In this document: positions 12,501 to 24,200 of the stretch, one piece after another
Position numbering within the stretch: the stretch's first letter is position 1
How the letters are laid out: every line of letters starts with the position of its first letter
From: Climacteris rufus
Lineage: Eukaryota > Chordata > Aves > Passeriformes > Climacteridae
DNA length: 64,000 nt
NCBI GenBank assembly: GCA_013398175.1
Contig: VZRZ01002252.1
Coordinates: forward strand, 1,316-65,315
Reading direction: 5' to 3'
Program-made: the position numbers and the translations under genes
Notes under the pieces: generated by a model
Database searches by the model: none
What the model was told of the DNA's origin: nothing
Seen by the model: only the letters and a program-made list of their open reading frames with translations

Positions 12501-13818
12501 AATCTGGCAGCATCGGCCAGCCTTCGTCAAAAAAACACAGGTGGATAGAGAGGCATTAACAGGATTTGTATGATGAGCAGGTGTTAATGGAAGTTTTATA
12601 CAGAAAATTCTTAACTTGTGAGTATGAGCTGCCTGCCCTGAATGTCAAAATAGCATGGGCCTTTGTTCAGCTGGTGTAAGGTATCATAAACCTCAACTTT
12701 CAATTACACTGAAACTGCACCTGACTCTCAGTGCTCTAAGTGATGTTAGCCACAAAACAGCTCATTTAAACATAAGTCCCTGGCTCCACTAGTAAGCAGC
12801 TGAAGACCAACTGGCTCTCCTGACTCAGCTTCCATTGATTACATTTCATACATTAATTAAAAAGAAAACAAATATCTCCTATCTATTGTGATTATATATT
12901 TAATAAGTGACAAATCTTCGAATAAACATAGTATCTTCATATGAGAGCACAATTCCTGGATCCAAATTATTGCTGCAAATACAGAGAGCAGGGAAATAGT
13001 ATAAGCAATTGAAATACACCCCTCTCCCCCAGTTACAGAATAGGACACACCTCTATGCTCCTCATGTAGGCAAAACTTCCATGGTTATTATCAGAGGTAC
13101 CCGTCACCTATGCAAGGTTGCAAAGTCATTAGCTGTGCCAGCTCCACAGATTTTTCAAAAGTTTCATTTTATTTGAGGCCTCCCAGAAAATGCAATGGTG
13201 TATGAGAAAAAAATATGCATCTGCTTTCTCTCACCTTTTCTCAGCAATCCTTTGCAATGAACTGGAAGCTACACAGCCTCCTTTGTTTTCAGGAACAGAG
13301 CTCTAATAAAGCAGGCATGACATTGTATACTTATTGGACGTCATTTCTGAAAAGGCAAAGAGGTTTTTTACCCTAATATTCCCACAGCAGGAATCTTACT
13401 GCTTTGTTGCTTAGGTTTAAGATCCCAGTCAATTTAGAGATTCTTAGCCCTTCTCCTACCTTGATGTTTTCTCCAGTGATGCACTTATGAAAAGATACCA
13501 TATCTCTTCTGAGCCTTTCAGTTGCCCTGTATGAGACAGATTCATTATTCCTTTTTCATCTTATCATAGATCCTCTTGACTCTTTTTCTTTTCAAGAACA
13601 TTTATGTGATATGAGTGATTAGGAATGCATGCAGCATTTCAGCCATGTTTTCTACAGTGAAACGAACTTTTTTCTACTTCCTGTCCCTAACTGCCTTGTT
13701 CTTCAATACTCCTACCCCTTCCCCAAACTGAGCTCCTTCTCCTTAACTGACAGCACAAAAATATGTCTAGCTGATACAAAATACATTGGACATACTTACA
13801 AGTCTCGCATCTCCCAAC
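9561..13818. other. AT-rich stretch without recognisable genes
   Basis: No gene or transposon recognised. Open frames at 11785-12078 (plus) and 12114-12413 (minus) are isolated, lack matching splice sites or domains and are rejected as chance. Confidence 0.6.
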
Positions 13819-14628
13819 TTAGCATTGCAGGCTTATGTTTCTCACCTTCAGTGGCAGTTGCCAGGAAGAGGGACTACCTCCATAGCTGTGTGAGGCCAGG
13901 GGAGGAGGAGGAGGCAGCAGGCTGTTGATACTGGGGTTTGACTGCACCTGCCACAGGACCCTCAAAGCTACTGCTCTGCAGGGTGGTTCTTCTGTACCGG
14001 CTTGTTGTTTCAGGACATGAAAGAGCTCTTCTGCCAGAAGCCATTCAGTGTAAACCTCTTCCCCTGCTTTCGCTGCATCTGCTGGGGGATGAATATATAA
14101 AGGCAAAGCTTCATTGTTTCCCATTCCCTCAGTCTGGTGGGGAGCACTCATTTCAGCATTATCTTCCAGCTCTGTGTTTGATGTGATTAACTCTGTCTCC
14201 AACCGAGTGGCAGGTACGCATGCTGAGATCCATGAGACAGCTTCTCAGCCTGCCCCGAGGCCAGTGTTCAAGCTGTACTACTTGGTGCATGACTGCCAGC
14301 CCACCTTCAAGAGCCCCTGCAAGGAACATTGCATCTGAGACTGCAACTGGAGAGTGACAGCCATCATGACAAGCACAGCAATGAGCATCTCCCCCACGTC
14401 TTTGAACACCTGCAGGATGAACACCTGCATTTTTACCTAAATGGTGAGAGAGTATAAGTATCTCTTCAGGGCCAGGTCTTCCACAGGTGGCTGCAGAGGA
14501 ACTATGCTAAGGGACACTGGCAACAGACCTGGTCCTGGGACTGCACTTGCAGAGATTTTGTTTTGGGCAGAACCCCAAAAGGCAGATCTTCCACTGGCTT
14601 GCATGATTTCTGTTTTACAGTTGTACAC
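13819..14628 (-). pseudogene. Candidate decayed coding frame, product unknown
   Basis: One minus-strand frame runs about 270 codons with only three internal stops (TAG at 14437, TAG at 14278, TGA at 14245) before its final stop. About 12 would be expected by chance at this base composition. The first part contains a hydrophobic run around EMLIAVLVMMAVTL, which could be a membrane segment, and the last open part (14202 to 13819) has a proline run and SHSYGGSPSS-like sequence. Near its end AAG|GTGAGA (about 13844) would be a good splice donor. The block is clearly richer in GC than its surroundings. I do not recognise the protein. Plus-strand frames in the same block are also partly open, so the strand is not certain; it may also be a long noncoding RNA exon or an old repeat. 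Confidence 0.25.
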
Positions 14629-17600
14629 TAAGTCAGAAATTTTAATGTGCCAATTTAACTGAGGAGCCTGAATACATAATTATTTCTAGGAGATGAGAAA
14701 CATATCAACTGCCAAGTAATAGAGTTCCCAGTGGAAATCTAAAATTTCAGCGCTCTATTTCCTTCACAGCATTTTTTCCAATCTTTAAGAAACAAACAAA
14801 TCTGCAACCAATTTCATTTCAAATACCCATCTTCAGCTACTGTTTTGACAGTACAGATTTAATCAGTTTTCTGTATATAAAGTCACAATTTATCTACAGC
14901 ACAGAGCACTGGACAGTGATTTTGACGCAATTCCACTTAAAGCACTGGAACCCTGTATTCAGTGTCCAATGTAGGATGTAAGTGATTTGCTGTCTCATTT
15001 GAGTCTCCCCTACTTGTTTGTTTGTGACACAGATTCTGTGGCTCATGTCACCATCATTTCTGTTTCAAAGGTGCAGTAAACAGCTTTATTCACACTAGAT
15101 AATTCTCATGAGTCGCTTCCCCAATGCATTTGCCATTTTGAATACTCAGGTTCAGTAGAAACCAAATGTAAAATCGGTGTCCTTTCATGAAAGTCAGTGA
15201 AATGTTGCGATTTATTTCAAAGAGCATAAATATGCAGATGAGAGACTTGTATCTGTTATGGACTCCAGGCCTCTCAGATATTAAGACCCAGAAAGCGCAA
15301 TAATTTCAAACTCAAAGCCTTTAAACAGACTATCATTTTTCTAAACTCAGGGCTCATTTATATAAAATTGTGACCTTAGGTGTGGACTCTCATGCAAGAT
15401 AGCATTGTGTTTTCCAATTTGTTTCATGTATCAGAAGAAATTCAAAGTGTGTTTAAATAGACTGGGGAAAAACATACCTAATGAAGCATAAAACTGTATA
15501 CACTTGTAGTTCATTTTGGATATATTTTGTTTGAAATTCAGACCTTGCTATATTGCCACATAACTGTCCTGTCTGAGCAGCCTGAGTCCATTCAGAGCCA
15601 TTGCCAATTTCTCAATGTCTGCAAAGGTAGCAAGAATGGACTAGCTCCTCAAAAGAGCAAATTTAAGCATTCACCTCAGTTGCTGTGTAAAAGCATAGAC
15701 CTTTGCTAGGCTTATCTCAGAACTGACTTCCAGGCTGATTAAACTCAATGTTAGGTCAGAAGCTAGGATAATGCCTTTTATCCATTTTTCAGCTTGGAAC
15801 AGTTACTGGGAACTGGGATACTGAATTAGTAAGTGAAATATTCATGCTATGCCTACATCTGTATCATAGCTTGTATGAATGAAGCTAACATGAAGTTCTA
15901 GGTTATTTGGGGAATGAGTTGAACCACTATAATAGTTTTTTGCAGGTTAATTAACATGGTGTGGCGGAGGAAAGAAGTCTTGTCCTTCTGCTGAAATTTA
16001 CTCTGATGCCCACAGTAGTTCCTCAATTGCCTGCTACCTAATTTCCAGTCTGCAACACATTTTATTTGCCACTGGTATATGAAATGGAAAATATTGTGAA
16101 TATTATGGCAGCTATACATATGCAGGTTTATATTTATATATAAGGTTTGGAGAATTTATCTTCTGAAGTTTTTTGTTTGTTACAGCTAAGTGTTGAGTGT
16201 CTTTTAATCTTTCTTTATGTAGCGATCTCTCTATCTTCATGATTATTATCCATTGTTTTCCTCTAAACTCCGTCCAGTTTGTATACATTTTTCAAGAAAT
16301 AAGGTGTCTAAAGCTCTCAGTGCAATATTCTACCTTCATTGTCACTATACAGATAGGGTCTATTATCTTCCTGCTCCATGAGAGGCATAAATATGTCTGC
16401 TTTATGCAGCTCAAGGTTGGAATGGTCCTTTAGCTGCCATGTTACTTTGCAAATATATCTGATGAATAAGATTAAAAAAAAGGTTTGGGAGGAAAAAAAG
16501 AGAACAATAAAAAACAGTAGGTGCTGACACAACTGACAAGCAATAATTACCTCTCTGACATTACAAGAAGGTTACTAGACTTACCTCCCACCATAAAAAA
16601 TGAACTGGTATGATCTGACTTAACCAAATTAGTTTTACTTTGTGTTAATGATCTGTAATTTAGCTGCTCCACGAATTATCTAAAAATCTTCATAAAACTT
16701 AGAAGCACTTAAAACTCTTAAATAAGTAAATAATATAGATTATTAATTATTGAAACTCTTTGATGCCAGTAAAATAGCGTATGCAGCATATATGCACATT
16801 CCCAAGAACACTATACTAGATAACCTTGGATATGAGAACATTTCAGTGTTTGAACAAAACTGTCCCAAAGTCTTTTATCATATCACAAAATTAAGGGATT
16901 AAAAGAACCTACTGGAAAAAAAAATACACTCTGAGATTGCTATTAATTTGACAAGCTCAGCTACAAACCCCTCAACTGGACCTTGGGACTCCTGTTTTAG
17001 CTGCTATTCTGAGTCCGTGTTCTGAAAAGAACATCTTGCTGTGACCCACCAGTGTGATCAATGGACCTACAGAGAATGGGAATTGAGATTCCTTTTGTGA
17101 AATTTTATGTTCACATTGCAGCCAAATATTTCGTAACTATGTATAGTTTTCTGTTACTGAATTTAAATGTCAAAGGCTGATGCAAATATGGCCGGCTGTA
17201 CATTCCTTACCTGCGAGGGACAACACCACTCCCTGAAGACAGAGCTTGCTTTGCCCATAGGACCATCCTACCCACAGAAGAGTTACATCATTTACTCTCT
17301 CTAGACAAAGAGCAGCCCATGTAAAACTAACACTGTGTCCCTCAGTCCACTGGGTTCCTAGAGAACATCAGAAAATTCTAAACATGTCCATCCATACGTT
17401 CAGGTCTAACTTGTTGTTAAGGAAGTGCTGTTTGGGTCAAAACTACACAGTAGTTCCTTGCATTCAAAGTGTGTGTCATGCAAGGAGCTGGCTTCTCACC
17501 CACAAAATGGACAAACTGGCCTCTGGACTCACCACAGCCCTGGGCATCTGCATCCATCTGCCTGCTCTGACTTCCTCTCTCCATGTTCTTATGCCAAAAC

Positions 17601-17965
17601 ACTGCCCCTCAATCCAAGAACATGGGCACCGTGGGCCCCAGAGGGAGCTGCCAGCAGTCAGATTTGAGTTCCAGAGTTTGGCATGGAAAATGTGCATGGG
17701 AATTTTCCATCTGATCACTGCTGTAATTAGAAATAAAAGCACTTCTGGAAAAAGAGGCTAAGATGTGTAGCAGCAATTCTGCATTTTTTATTGGAGAGAA
17801 TAGAGCTGCTTTGTTTTGCTGGTGTTTTAAAAGGAGTAGTTTCCCATGCCCTCCTTTATCTGCAATGCCCATGTGGAAGAAACAGCAATAAAAACAGAAC
17901 TTCTCTCATGCTGAGCATAGGTATCCAGGGCAGGAGTACACTGATTTATATGTCGTATTTCTGCC
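14629..17965. other. AT-rich stretch without recognisable genes
   Basis: No transposon or RNA gene recognised. At 17384-17872 several overlapping frames on both strands are open for 60-125 codons in a slightly GC-richer patch. None has a recognisable domain or favourable splice context. Confidence 0.55.
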
Positions 17966-18374
17966 TCTCATTGGTTTGAGGGGGGTCTAGCTTTTTGGGT
18001 GTGGTAGGGGCCAAAAGATGGCTCCTGTGAAGAGCTGCCAGAAGCTTCCACAGTTGTCCAGCCAGGGCCTATCTCTGATGGATGGGCTGTTCGCCACTGC
18101 TGGGCCAATTAGGAAGGAAGGTAACACCTCTGTGACAGCATATTTAAGAAGCAAACTCAGTAGTACGCATGTGCGCCATGTAGTTATAGAAATGTAGTCA
18201 TGTAGTTTTAGTTAGGCTGGGAAACAAGGAGTACAGCATGTAGGGAAACAGCAAATATGAACCCCAGCAAAGCCAGCCAAGAAGAATGAGGGAGGAGGAG
18301 AAGGTCCTTTGATCATCAGAGCTGAAAACGTCTCTGTAGCCTGTGGTAAGGGACTGAACCAAATGCAGTGGAGC

Positions 18375-18765
18375 NNNNNNNNNNNNNNNNNNNNNNNNNN
18401 NNNNNNNNNNNNNNNNNNNNNNNNNNNNNNNNNNNNNNNNNNNNNNNNNNNNNNNNNNNNNNNNNNNNNNNNNNNNNNNNNNNNNNNNNNNNNNNNNNNN
18501 NNNNNNNNNNNNNNNNNNNNNNNNNNNNNNNNNNNNNNNNNNNNNNNNNNNNNNNNNNNNNNNNNNNNNNNNNNNNNNNNNNNNNNNNNNNNNNNNNNNN
18601 NNNNNNNNNNNNNNNNNNNNNNNNNNNNNNNNNNNNNNNNNNNNNNNNNNNNNNNNNNNNNNNNNNNNNNNNNNNNNNNNNNNNNNNNNNNNNNNNNNNN
18701 NNNNNNNNNNNNNNNNNNNNNNNNNNNNNNNNNNNNNNNNNNNNNNNNNNNNNNNNNNNNNNNNN
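18375..18765. other. Assembly gap of 391 N
   Basis: Run of N inside LTR A1. In the intact copy A2 the matching interval is about 370 bp (near 41089-41456) and holds the segment that is duplicated in A4. Confidence 0.99.
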
Positions 18766-18816
18766 AAAGAAAAAGAGTGTTTAAAAGATGTTTCTTACTT
18801 GGTCCTTTAACCCTGT

Positions 18817-18822
18817 AATAAA
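18817..18822 (+). terminator. Poly(A) signal of LTR A1
   Basis: AATAAA in the family A context TGTAATAAATTCACTTAATC. Confidence 0.6.
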
Positions 18823-18999
18823 TTCACTTAATCATCTTTCAAGTTTTGAGACTGTTTTAGTCTGTTTGTATTTAGGGAGTTTCTCCTCTTTCAATATTCT
18901 TATCTCAGTATAGTAATCCATTCCTTCCGCTGTCCATTGCAAGGAGGGGAAGCAGCTCTAGTTGGTGCTTTGGCAGTCTGCCAGATCTAAACCACGACA

Positions 19000-19384
19000 C
19001 ACACGGACTTTATGAGAAATCATAAAATGGAAGATAATTAAGAAAGAGTCATATAAGGTCTGAGAAAGAGTTGTTGCTTCTGCTGCTTGGTATCTCTGCA
19101 TACACAACTAGAACATACATTAATTCACAGGGATTCCTAATCATTATATTGGTAAATCTGTAGGTAATCTGAAAGGAGCATCATTAAAAAAAAAAAAAAA
19201 AGTAAAAACAGGAAAGAAAAAAATCAACTTGTGAAGTCCAGCCAGCAAAGGCCAAAAGAACAGAAATTTGTTTTCCTGTTTTGGCAGTTGGCACTGTTAA
19301 AATTCAATAAAGGGAAGAAAATAAAATATTTTCCTGATAAATAAGCTAGTGAAAATTATTCCCTACTGGCATGGGTACAAAGCG
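19000..19384. other. AT-rich spacer between two LTR-like blocks
   Basis: Nothing recognised except an A-run at 19185-19201. Confidence 0.6.
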
Positions 19385-19860
19385 TGTGTAACTCGGAGTC
19401 TTTAGCAGCTGTCTCATGTCCTGAGAAAAGTAGCAAGCAGCTTGGCTTCACCCAGTCTCTTTTGAACAGAGTCGAGCCTGCATCAGAACTCCTGCAGAAT
19501 CTTGGCTCAGTTCACGCACAGCGGTTTAATTTAAGCAGGGACATAAAGAGATGAGGAAGGGGTCTTTTCCGCTTATTGCCAGCGGGATTTTATTACTGGA
19601 ACATACGGTGCGGTAACAGACACAAAATGGAGGTAAGGGGAGTCTGTTATAGTATGGAAGCGAGGGACGGGCAGTCGGGAGAGAGCCAATCCCTGCGGAG
19701 GATTACAATGATTGACAGGGGTGCCAGCCAGCCAGTCAGCTGTCTGCATCGGCACAGGAACCAATGAACTGTCCTTTTGGGCGGGGACAGCCCCTGCCAC
19801 TCATAGGGGGGGGAGAAGGGGCCAGCCCCCGCAGCTCCCTACTAGAGCAGAAATAAGACA
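19385..19860 (-). mobile_element. GC-rich LTR-like block (D)
   Basis: A sharply bounded GC- and CpG-rich block of about 475 bp in AT-rich DNA. It begins TGTGTAAC and ends AATAAGACA on the plus strand, compatible with TG...CA ends. On the minus strand an AATAAA at 19589-19594 would leave about 200 bp of R-U5, with a U3 rich in CCAAT-like and G/C-box-like sequence (GGGCGGGG near 19780). No matching target-site duplication was found, so the edges are uncertain. The layout is like LTR C at 42375 but the sequences do not align clearly. It could instead be a small CpG-rich promoter. Confidence 0.5.
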
Positions 19861-21091
19861 ACCAGATTTAGACTTTTCTGAATCACAGGTATTTCCCTGG
19901 AATGCTCTAGGGCTAATGTGTCTATGTTCTGCTCCTTATTCAGGGCAAAACTGTACAGTTACTATATTTCCTTAAAAGATTTTTCAGTCCTGCAATGCAG
20001 ACAGTACTGCAAAATATTGGTTATGAAGTGCAGTGAATTTTAGAAGATAATTCAGATGAGTTCAAAGGCAAGATTATATGGTTCTGTAAGCACTCGCTTA
20101 CTATAGAAAAGGGCAAAGGTGAAAAAAGGATTGTGAAAGAGACTGCAGAATAGAAGCCTTTCTGCTTGATGTCAAGTTTTGTATTAGTAAACTTCCTGTT
20201 GTCTTCTATCAGCAATGATCTGTCTTTCAAGGTATACCACTTAGTGCCTGTGTTTGGGAAGCAGTACAATTTTTTGTCACATTTTGCAGAAGATTGGCAC
20301 TGGTAGGAAATCACCTTATCAGAAAAAAAAAAAAAGGCAGTATTTTAAATACTTCATTGCTTCAATTATAATTTCAAGTGTTATATGAAAAGTTATCATG
20401 AACCAAATATGTTCATAAGATCTGTTAATATAATAGGAAGATTCAACTTTTAATAAATTGGAAACATCCTATTTTCATTAAGAGCTTCATATCTTTTATT
20501 AGAGCACATATGATGTTATTTCAAGAGAAAACTGAACTTTCCAATTTGAAAATGTGATACTTTTATAACTGTGGGGTTTTGGGTTTTTTCAAAGTCTATA
20601 TGGGAAAATTTTCAAAATTGGAAATTTAAACTTTTCTCTGTTGTTTTTTCTTTTAATCACTTCCCTCTCCATAGACATCCAACTAAACATTTTTTCAAAG
20701 TGCTTTATAATTTTTTAATGCTTTATCCACTTTTAAAAGTGCTCTTTGGCAAACATTACTGTTAAAACTATGGGGAGCCAAGTTAAATGTAGAATTTGCT
20801 TATATAAATGATTGCATGAGGACATCAAAGCAACTCAGTCATCTCACTCCCATTATCATCATTCACTATAGCTGCATATGTGATTTAACTCTCTCGAAAG
20901 CAGCTGCATGTTTTGTGCAGGAGAGAGGAAACCAGAAAAACAGTGGTGAGATTCACTAAAAGATAGAAAGCAACTGATAATGAAACAGAAATCCTGTCCT
21001 TTACATAAAGGTTGCATTTGATGGTTGCACACCAGTCAAGTGTAAAAACTGAATACCTTTAATTTAGTCTGGGGTTTCTGGCCTTTCTTTT
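19856..21091. other. AT-rich stretch without recognisable genes
   Basis: Nothing recognised. An A-run lies at about 20321-20334. Confidence 0.6.
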
Positions 21092-21220
21092 CACACAGAA
21101 TCACAGAATTAACTAAATTGGAAAAGACCTTTGATAACATTAAGTCCAACCTATGACATAACACCACCTTACTAAACCATGGTACTAAGTGCCACATCCA
21201 GTCTTTTTTTAAACACCCCT
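21092..21220 (-). mobile_element. CR1 retrotransposon, 3' tail fragment
   Basis: The plus strand starts CACAGAATCACAGAAT, the reverse complement of the octamer repeat that ends CR1 elements. Next come motifs typical of a CR1 3' end in reverse: TTGGAAAAGACCTTTGA, GTCCAACC and CTAAGTGCCACATCCAGTC. Only about 130 bp survive, a strongly 5'-truncated copy, as is usual for CR1. Confidence 0.85.
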
Positions 21221-24200
21221 TTTTTTGAGTAGTTGGTTTTTCAAAACTATCCCTACCCTATGACAGAGACATGATATGATGTTACTCCAAATACTGTTGA
21301 GGTAAACAACAAAAGATGTGTTTTTTCCAAAACATTTTCTTTTCTATTTTCTTTTTCAGTCTTTGAAAGAGGATATTCCCATAATAAAGCTTTATTTCTG
21401 TATGTGATAATAGCATATCTTTTTCCTGTCAATATGTCAGTGTGATTATTTTAGCTGTACATAAGATGTATTCAACCCCACCATACTGCTTAGGGACTGA
21501 CCATCTGAAGCATAGCAGGTTCAGCCCCACTTCTGATCCATGCACCTCTTCCAAGGGTTTTTGTGAAGCTATGTAATATGCAGGTCATTTATAAATTGCC
21601 CCAAGCAATTTTAAAGTAATGGATGGGATAAATGATTGAAAAAAAATTGCCCAAAGGTTTGCAGGGAACATGAGTGGTGTATCTCAAAGGATACTTCTAG
21701 TCATAGTCCTGTTCTCCAACTGCTTCCATTTCTGACCAGTACTATTCTTTGGCATCACCCTCACTGGGGTGCAAACTCATGCAGAATATTCAAGTGTAAG
21801 GAATCTGTAGGGGTTATTCCCCATACATAACTCTTTCAGAGTGCATGTACAAACTTGCCTAGCAAGGAACTTAGATATTTGTTTTTTCTCCGAGTCCCTT
21901 CTGTCAATGCATTAGCCTGGTGTGAGGTGAAGGAGTGAGGTGAAGGAGTGTTTTGCCATCCATGTTGTTTTCCTGAATGTTGAACTGTGCTGAAATCAGC
22001 CAAATACCCATTGTAGGTCAAAGCGGCACTTCAGAAGTACAGTATATTTACTATACACAAAAAACTAGCAGTTTTTAAATGCATTTCCTCTTAATTTTAG
22101 TCTTAAAATAAGGGTATTTACTGTTTTATTGTGTGCTATATCCAATGCTTTCCTCTTCTTCCTTCCCAGAAAATGTAACATTATCAGGATAGGAGGAGAC
22201 ACAACAAGACAGAAAAGAATACTTCTAATTCAGCTTTTCAACTGCACTGCATTGTTGGACATGCAAGAATTCTGCATACAGATTACGGATCTTGTTCCAG
22301 GAAATTAAAACTCATTATAATCTCATTGTTTTAGAGCAGATGGAGAAAGTAGAGAATTTTCTCACATGATACATTATGCTCATTTCTATAATGTTTTAAA
22401 ATTCATTTTCTTTATGAGTACCAACTATATCCTCTTCCTGCTACTGCACAGAAGTCAGGGAGGATAATGCAATGATGAGGCTGGCAGACCTTTCATGGGA
22501 AACCAGACAAGACTTGTGCTTTGCTGCACCCTGATCTTCTTACTGGAGTTAGCATTGTGTTCTTATTGATTTCTCACCTTCACGGCTCACTGCAATAAAT
22601 TTGAATTCTAAATCAAACTTTCACAAAAACAAAAACACTGATTTTCTGTTACTTGTCTTTTTCTGTACTCATTTATAGCTGAGCATATATTTAACTGATC
22701 ACATATATTACTGATCACATGCTAATGTGTTACACCTTATTTGTACTCTCTTTGCAAAGAGGCAAATATGAATTGAACACAGCATATACAGTGCAATGGG
22801 AAAAAAATATAAAGGAAAGTAGAAGCAGAAAAAAATTGGGCACCAGGGGCAGGTTCTGGCACAATGTTCATTTATCTCTATCATCTCTAATGACATAAAT
22901 GAGTGCATCTATCTGGGGGCAAAAATGCCATAATTGCTAAAAATAATATAGCTTATATTTTCTAGAGGGAATCTATAATAAGAGTTACTTGTGTTTCTGA
23001 ACATTTTGCCAGTATTTCTATGTCTGACTTTATCACTTAGAGGACCGAAGGGGCAGTTATGAGATTTTGGTAAGAAAATAAAGGATATGGTCACCTGACA
23101 TCAGTTTGTCATTTTCTCCTTCAAACTGAATATATATCGTAAAAACATAAGAGAAGCAGGTGTCATAATAATAAAACTTTGACTTTTATGGCAAACTTTA
23201 ACCCCTTAATATGAAAAAAACAATCTTCAATGTACCTCTATTAAATCAGCCTACAACTCAGTACCAGAGAAGGGGCATCACCTGGTCTGGCTATAGTCCT
23301 AACAGATCGATTTGCACAATTGAATTGCACAATTTTAATTCCAGTGAATTTCATTTTTTTTAATTTAGTTTAGATTTTTGTTTAAGAAACAAGATAATTT
23401 TTCTGTTTCTAGAAGAAATATTAAAAGTACAAGCATATACTTGAATTGTGCATTTAAAATATTTTCTTCTGATCATCAATTCAGACAATAATCAGTTTTC
23501 CCTTTCTATTTCCTGTAAGGGAAATAATTTTTATAGTTTAATGTTTTTTGTCCTTGATGGTCTCCATTTTTATCTTTTAATCAAATGATTTTTTTTCCTG
23601 TGTGTCACAAAGGCAAAGGTAGGGAAAATACAATAACTTATACATACCGAATCAGTTATGTTTCAGAGATTATTTCAGTGACTGAGCATCGGGATACAGA
23701 TGGGCTGATGTGTTCACTTTCTAAAAGTATCTCTGGTTGATCTATGGTTACTGGGTATTTAAGTTCTAGATTTAGATAATTATTTTTTCCTTTTAAATAC
23801 CCCAACAACACAAAGCCATCACACCTCAAAGCAACACTGTCATAGAAAGATTAAAATATTCAAATACTAGGAAAAGTGTGCAACCAAACAAAGCTTTCTC
23901 TGCCATTCCTAATAGAAGGTAACCATTATTGGGACCCTGGTCTGTAGGGTACTTTGAGTAATAATGAGCAAGAGTGGAATACAACCCAATTTTCACTGAC
24001 TTTGTCAAGGAACAAGACTTCCTCTGATTTATCCAAGCATATTTATCCATATCTTGTACACCTTGCAAGTCAGACACCTCCTGACTCCTGTTTTACTTCT
24101 CAAAATAGAAACATCACTGATTGCTATTCAAAAGGAAAATGTTTTGAGTGAGACAAAAACCTAAAAAATTTCATATTGGGAAGAAGATGTTTGCTTATTC

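Larger units (their letters stand above)
17966..18999 (+). mobile_element. LTR family A, copy A1, with assembly gap
   Basis: Shares the family A landmarks in the same order as A2, A3 and A4: a start around GGTTTGAGGGGGGTCTAGC, TATTTAAGAAGC near 18142, the ...CAGCAAAGCCAGCCAAG block, AATAAATTCACTTAATC at 18817 and the end CTAAACCACGACA at 18999. Bases 18375-18765 are unknown. The left end is approximate: the usual TG start is not clear and I see no target-site duplication, so the left edge may be decayed or misjoined. TATA, poly(A) signal and length (about 1 kb) fit a solo LTR read on the plus strand. The U3 holds the conserved stretch GGCCAAAAGATGGCTCCTG. Confidence 0.8.

Noticed and set aside
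18309..18818. 169-codon plus-strand frame
   Set aside because: Mostly made of the 391-N gap inside LTR A1.
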